Source: Iodobacter arcticus
GTDB lineage: Bacteria; Pseudomonadota; Gammaproteobacteria; Burkholderiales; Chitinibacteraceae
Assembly: GCF_042664895.1 (NCBI RefSeq)
Contig: NZ_JBHTBQ010000011.1
Span: 144,939-208,938 of the forward strand
Length of the DNA: 64,000 nucleotides
Direction: 5' to 3'
This document shows, piece by piece, positions 60,938 to 64,000 of the stretch. Made by a program: the position numbers and the translations under genes. Under the pieces are notes generated by a model. It had not been told where the DNA came from. It did no database searches and saw only the letters and a program-made list of their open reading frames with translations. Each line of letters starts with the position of its first letter. The stretch's first letter is position 1.

Positions 60938-62239
60938 ATGTCTGATACCACACTCAATGATCTAGCGCTGCCACACAGCGCAGCAACATGGACCAAACAA
61001 GATACGGTCTGGATGCTTGGCCTCTATGGCACCGCGGTTGGCGCGGGGACTTTATTCTTGCCGATTAATGCGGGGATTGGTGGCTTATGGCCATTGATTA
61101 TGATGGCGCTACTGGCCTTGCCAATGACCTTTTTTGCACACCGAGGGCTGAGCCGATTTGTGCTTTCTGGATCAACTAAAGATGGCGATATCACCGAGGT
61201 AGTAGAAGAGCACTTTGGCAAGGGCGCAGGCAAACTCATTACTCTGCTTTATTTCTTTGCCATCTACCCCATTCTCTTGGTTTACAGCGTGGCGATTACC
61301 AACACGGTATTGTCTTTCCTCACCCATCAAATGCATATTGCCGTAGGCACTGATCTCGTCACACGCGGTATTTTTGCGCTGTGTTTGATTTTGGGGCTGA
61401 TGTCGATTGTGCGATTAGGTGGTGATTTTATTGTTAAAGCCATGAGCGTACTGGTCTACCCCTTTGTGATTGCGCTGATGGTTTTAGCGGTTTATCTAAT
61501 CCCAAACTGGAATAGCTCCGTGCTTGATCATGCAGGCAGCCTAGGCGATGCACTGAGCAGCGGCTCTTTCTACAAAACGCTGTGGCTAGCGATCCCGGTG
61601 ATGGTGTTCTCGTTTAACCACTCACCTATCATTTCTTCTTTTGCTGTGAGCCAAAAAAAGCTGCATCCAGGCAAAGAAGACCAAGTGGCTTCTAAAATCT
61701 TGTTACACAGCCATATCATGATGGTGTTGTCGGTGATGTTCTTTGTATTTAGCTGTGTATTTAGCTTGGCTCCTACCGATTTGATTGCCGCTAAAGCGCA
61801 AAATATTTCAATATTGTCCTACCTTGCTAACCACTTTGATAACCCGGTGATTGCATGGCTTGCTCCGATTATTGCCTTTATCGCCATTACTAAATCCTAC
61901 CTTGGTCACTACCTTGGCGCAAAAGAAGGCCTGCATGGCTTGGTAATCAAACAATTGCGTGAAAAAGGTAAAACCATTTCAACACCTAAGCTTGAACGTT
62001 ACACCTCGATCTTTATGCTGATTACCACTTGGCTAGTCGCCACCATCAACCCAAATATCTTGGGAATGATTGAAACACTAGGCGGCCCAGTGATTGCGGT
62101 ACTGCTGTTCCTGATGCCGATGTACGCCATCCGTAAAGTGCCTGCCATGCGTAAGTATTCCGGCGCAGCCAGCAATGTGTTCGTTGTGCTGATTGGTGTG
62201 ATTGCCATCTCTGCCATCTTCTTTAGCCTCATGTCCTAG
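60938..62239 (+). CDS. sdaC: Serine transporter, HAAAP family
   Basis: 433 residues. Eleven membrane helices. GLYGTAVGAGTLFLPINAGIGGLWP is the family N-terminal signature. The later FSFNHSPIISSFAVSQKKLHPGKE and ITKSYLGHYLGAKEGLHGL match SdaC/YhaO. Proton-coupled serine uptake is the likely activity, in line with the L-serine dehydratase gene that follows. It is the second gene of the regulator-sdaC-sdaA run. Confidence 0.9.
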   Translation: MSDTTLNDLALPHSAATWTKQDTVWMLGLYGTAVGAGTLFLPINAGIGGLWPLIMMALLALPMTFFAHRGLSRFVLSGSTKDGDITEVVEEHFGKGAGKLITLLYFFAIYPILLVYSVAITNTVLSFLTHQMHIAVGTDLVTRGIFALCLILGLMSIVRLGGDFIVKAMSVLVYPFVIALMVLAVYLIPNWNSSVLDHAGSLGDALSSGSFYKTLWLAIPVMVFSFNHSPIISSFAVSQKKLHPGKEDQVASKILLHSHIMMVLSVMFFVFSCVFSLAPTDLIAAKAQNISILSYLANHFDNPVIAWLAPIIAFIAITKSYLGHYLGAKEGLHGLVIKQLREKGKTISTPKLERYTSIFMLITTWLVATINPNILGMIETLGGPVIAVLLFLMPMYAIRKVPAMRKYSGAASNVFVVLIGVIAISAIFFSLMS

Positions 62240-62241
62240 CC

Positions 62242-62379
62242 GCCTATCGGACATAAGACTGTCCTACTACGAAAACGCCGGACTTGGCCAGATTTCGATG
62301 CTTTTCTCATTAAACAGCCAGATCAAAATCTGTCTCAAACCGGAAGTTCTCTCGCTACGAACGCTTATGTCCGACAGGC
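62242..62379. repeat. 138-bp imperfect palindromic element between sdaC and sdaA
   Basis: The outer arms (62242-62257, GCCTATCGGACATAAG, and 62364-62379) match over 16 bp with one mismatch. The interior continues as a weaker mirror (CTACTACGAAAACGCCGG and AACGAAGCG-type segments, AAATCTG near 62296 and 62326). It is placed 3 bp after the sdaC stop and 60 bp before sdaA. It looks like a small dispersed palindrome inserted in the operon. It would fold into one long RNA hairpin. Confidence 0.6.
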
Positions 62380-62438
62380 CGCCCAATATATACAGCCTGC
62401 ACTCATGCAGAGCAGGCTGTATTCACAAGGAAGTAGCC

Positions 62439-63842
62439 ATGTTTAGCACTTTAGATATCTACAAAATTGGCATTGGCCCGTCAAGCTCGCACACCATTGG
62501 CCCCATGAAAGCTGGGCATCAGTTTTTAGGCACACTTAAAGAAACAGGGCAGTTTAATGCGGTCACCAAAATCGCAGTGGATTGCTACGGCTCGCTCTCC
62601 CTTACAGGAAAAGGCCATTGCACCGATCACGCCATCATGCTGGGCCTAGCAGGCAATTTGCCCGACACGATTGATTTAGACAATATGGCTAGCATCGTGC
62701 ACGAAGTAGAGCAAAATGGCACGATCAGCCTAGGCCGCACTCAGCAACGCGTAGGCTTTAGCTTGGTGTTTCAAGACAGCTACCTACCCCTACACGAAAA
62801 CGGCATGATGATCCGCGCCTTTGTCGGCGATGTTTGTTGCCTGAGCAAGACTTACTACTCAATTGGTGGCGGCTTTATTGTTGATGAAGAGCACTTCAAT
62901 CAAGGCAGTTGCAACGATATTCCCGTGCCGCATCACTTTTTAAGCGCGGATGATTTGCTCAATATGTGCGAAGACAGCGGCCTATCTATTTCTGCCCTTG
63001 TTCTCGAAAACGAAAAAGCATTTCACGACTTAAGCGAGATCAAAGCCCACTTCGTCCGCGTTTGGAGTGTCATGCAAAGCAGTATCGAGCGCGGCATGAA
63101 AACCGAAGGCAATCTGCCAGGCCCAATGCGCATTCCCCGACGCGCTCCTGCGCTACATCACCTCTTGACTAGCTCGCTTGATGTCGCCAATGACCCACTC
63201 AATGTGATGGACTGGGTGAATATGTACGCGATGGCGATGTCAGAAGAAAACGCCGCAGGTGGCCGCGTGATTACCGCTCCCACCAATGGCGCTTGCGGCA
63301 TCGTTCCTGGCGTGATGTCCTACTACAATCACTTTATTCAGCCACTGGATGAAGAAAGCGCACTGCGTTTCTTCTTAGCCTCTGGCGCAATTGGCTGCTT
63401 GTATAAGCTCAACGCATCCATCTCTGGCGCTGAAGTAGGTTGCCAAGGTGAAGTCGGCGTCGCCTGCTCTATGGCCGCTGCTGGCCTTGCTGAATTGATG
63501 GGAGGCAGCCCTGCCCAAGTCTGTATGGCGGCCGAAATCGCCATGGAACACAATCTGGGCCTCACTTGCGATCCAGTCGGCGGACAAGTGCAAATTCCAT
63601 GTATCGAGCGCAACGCGATTGGCGCAGTTAAAGCCATCAACGCCGCCCGCATGGCCATGCACCGCAGCAGCAGCCCCAAAGTGTCTTTAGACAAAGTGAT
63701 TGCAGCGATGTACGCCACGGGCAAAGACATGGACGCAAAATACCGCGAAACATCTTGCGGCGGACTCGCCCTGCAAATTACCGCCCCTGCACTAAAAACT
63801 ATTACTTTTGTTGATAAAGCAACTTGCGAGCATTGCGGTTAA
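62439..63842 (+). CDS. sdaA: L-serine ammonia-lyase (iron-sulfur type)
   Basis: 467 residues from the ATG at 62439 (AAGGAAG upstream). Converts serine to pyruvate and ammonia with an oxygen-sensitive [4Fe-4S] cluster. The N-terminal beta-domain has MFSTLDIYKIGIGPSSSHT. The alpha-domain contains APTNGACGIVPGV, SGAEVGCQGEVGVACSMAA and ETSCGGLALQI, which hold the cluster cysteines. It is the single-chain form, as in E. coli. An upstream frame in the repeat is not used. Confidence 0.95.
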   Translation: MFSTLDIYKIGIGPSSSHTIGPMKAGHQFLGTLKETGQFNAVTKIAVDCYGSLSLTGKGHCTDHAIMLGLAGNLPDTIDLDNMASIVHEVEQNGTISLGRTQQRVGFSLVFQDSYLPLHENGMMIRAFVGDVCCLSKTYYSIGGGFIVDEEHFNQGSCNDIPVPHHFLSADDLLNMCEDSGLSISALVLENEKAFHDLSEIKAHFVRVWSVMQSSIERGMKTEGNLPGPMRIPRRAPALHHLLTSSLDVANDPLNVMDWVNMYAMAMSEENAAGGRVITAPTNGACGIVPGVMSYYNHFIQPLDEESALRFFLASGAIGCLYKLNASISGAEVGCQGEVGVACSMAAAGLAELMGGSPAQVCMAAEIAMEHNLGLTCDPVGGQVQIPCIERNAIGAVKAINAARMAMHRSSSPKVSLDKVIAAMYATGKDMDAKYRETSCGGLALQITAPALKTITFVDKATCEHCG

Positions 63843-63849
63843 AAATTGC

Positions 63850-63872
63850 CCGCCCTTATTTAATAAGGGCGG
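63850..63872 (+). terminator. Terminator of sdaA
   Basis: CCGCCCTTA and TAAGGGCGG form a perfect 9-bp stem (11 bp with the flanking TT/AA) 7 bp after the stop codon. The following sequence AGTAACTTTTTAG has a T run slightly downstream. Confidence 0.85.
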
Positions 63873-63884
63873 AGTAACTTTTTA

Positions 63885-64000
63885 GAGCCAGGGTAATCCT
63901 CCCACAAAACCAGCTCATTTTTAAGTAGAATTTTCTCGCAGTCTTTGAGGAGCTCTACATGAAAGCAGCACGTTATTCCGACAGCCAGATTATGGCGATT
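63885..64000 (+). mobile_element. Left part of a probable IS3-family insertion sequence
   Basis: The AT-rich stretch between the sdaA terminator and the OrfA start at 63959 must contain the left inverted repeat, possibly within AGAGCCAGGGTAATCC. The exact end cannot be fixed without the right end. Confidence 0.4.
63959..64000 (+). CDS. Start of an IS3-type transposase OrfA, cut by the window edge
   Basis: GAGGAG eight bases before ATG and the peptide MKAARYSDSQIMAI. Its beginning closely resembles the first residues of IS3-family OrfA proteins (a helix-turn-helix protein starting M-K-x-x-R-Y/F-S/T-D-S-Q-I-M-A). Only 14 codons are visible. Confidence 0.7.
   Translation, partial: MKAARYSDSQIMAI

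Noticed and set aside
62202..62438. N-terminal extension of SdaA running through the palindromic element
   Set aside because: It overlaps sdaC and the repeat. The ATG at 62439 has AAGGAAG and gives the standard N-terminus.
1..64000. tRNA, rRNA, tmRNA, RNase P RNA and CRISPR arrays
   Set aside because: I looked for their hallmark sequences and regular repeat-spacer patterns by eye and saw none, including in the rne leader. A covariance search was not possible.

Overview
The window looks like chromosomal DNA of a flagellated Gram-negative betaproteobacterium of the order Neisseriales, most likely the Chromobacteriaceae/Iodobacter neighbourhood. This is inferred from gene content and order (flagellin with flaG-fliD-fliS-fliT, zipA followed by ligA, a long RNase E with an Arg-rich and Pro/Ala-rich tail) and from protein similarity recalled by eye. 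No database search was run. Nearly all the sequence is coding. I see no rRNA, tRNA or CRISPR array.

Layout. 1-6.3 kb: a TonB-dependent receptor followed by its own energising set, tonB-exbB-exbD-exbD, all on the minus strand, with a perfect FNR-type box upstream of the receptor. 6.3-15.4 kb: housekeeping and metabolic genes (enoyl-CoA hydratase family, a WbuC-like cupin, an S4 protein, a spermidine-synthase-like protein, GIY-YIG, trpS, site-2 protease, Sua5/YciO, PHP phosphatase, cysM) and a sodium-coupled amino acid symporter. 15.5-35.4 kb: an MFS permease, then a long minus-strand motility block. Its flagellar part is fliC-flaG-fliD-fliS-fliT-DUF2802-fliK-like-flhB-like. Directly upstream is a pseudaminic acid pathway, pseB-pseC-pseF-pseG/H (fused)-pseI, followed by a methyltransferase and a 1585-residue multi-domain glycosyltransferase. 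Together these probably make CMP-pseudaminic acid and decorate flagellin. 35.6-41.5 kb: galU (with an in-frame N-terminal helix-turn-helix extension), ligA, a lipoprotein and zipA.

42.1-47.0 kb: a DUF808 membrane protein and a divergent sulfur-stress locus: a persulfide-dioxygenase-like metallohydrolase facing an ArsR-type sensor, two YeeE/YedE transporters and a SulP permease, with overlapping divergent promoters on an AT-rich palindrome. 47.0-51.0 kb: an unpaired MotB-like stator protein and the coupled set rluC-HAD phosphatase-Rieske-sppA. 51.0-54.7 kb: RNase E behind a roughly 790-nt structured leader. 55.2-58.8 kb: the livHMGF branched-chain amino acid ABC transporter. 59.1-63.8 kb: a DUF218 protein and a serine catabolism unit (regulator, transporter, L-serine dehydratase). 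The window ends at the first codons of an IS3-type transposase.

The strongest points for follow-up are: (i) a G10 tract inside pseC and a G8 tract inside the giant glycosyltransferase, which could make flagellin glycosylation phase-variable; (ii) the giant glycosyltransferase itself and its methyltransferase partner, with no Maf-type transferase in view; (iii) the HTH-GalU in-frame arrangement; (iv) the long RNase E leader with a terminator-like hairpin; and (v) at least five imperfect palindromic intergenic elements, including a 138-bp one inside the serine operon.
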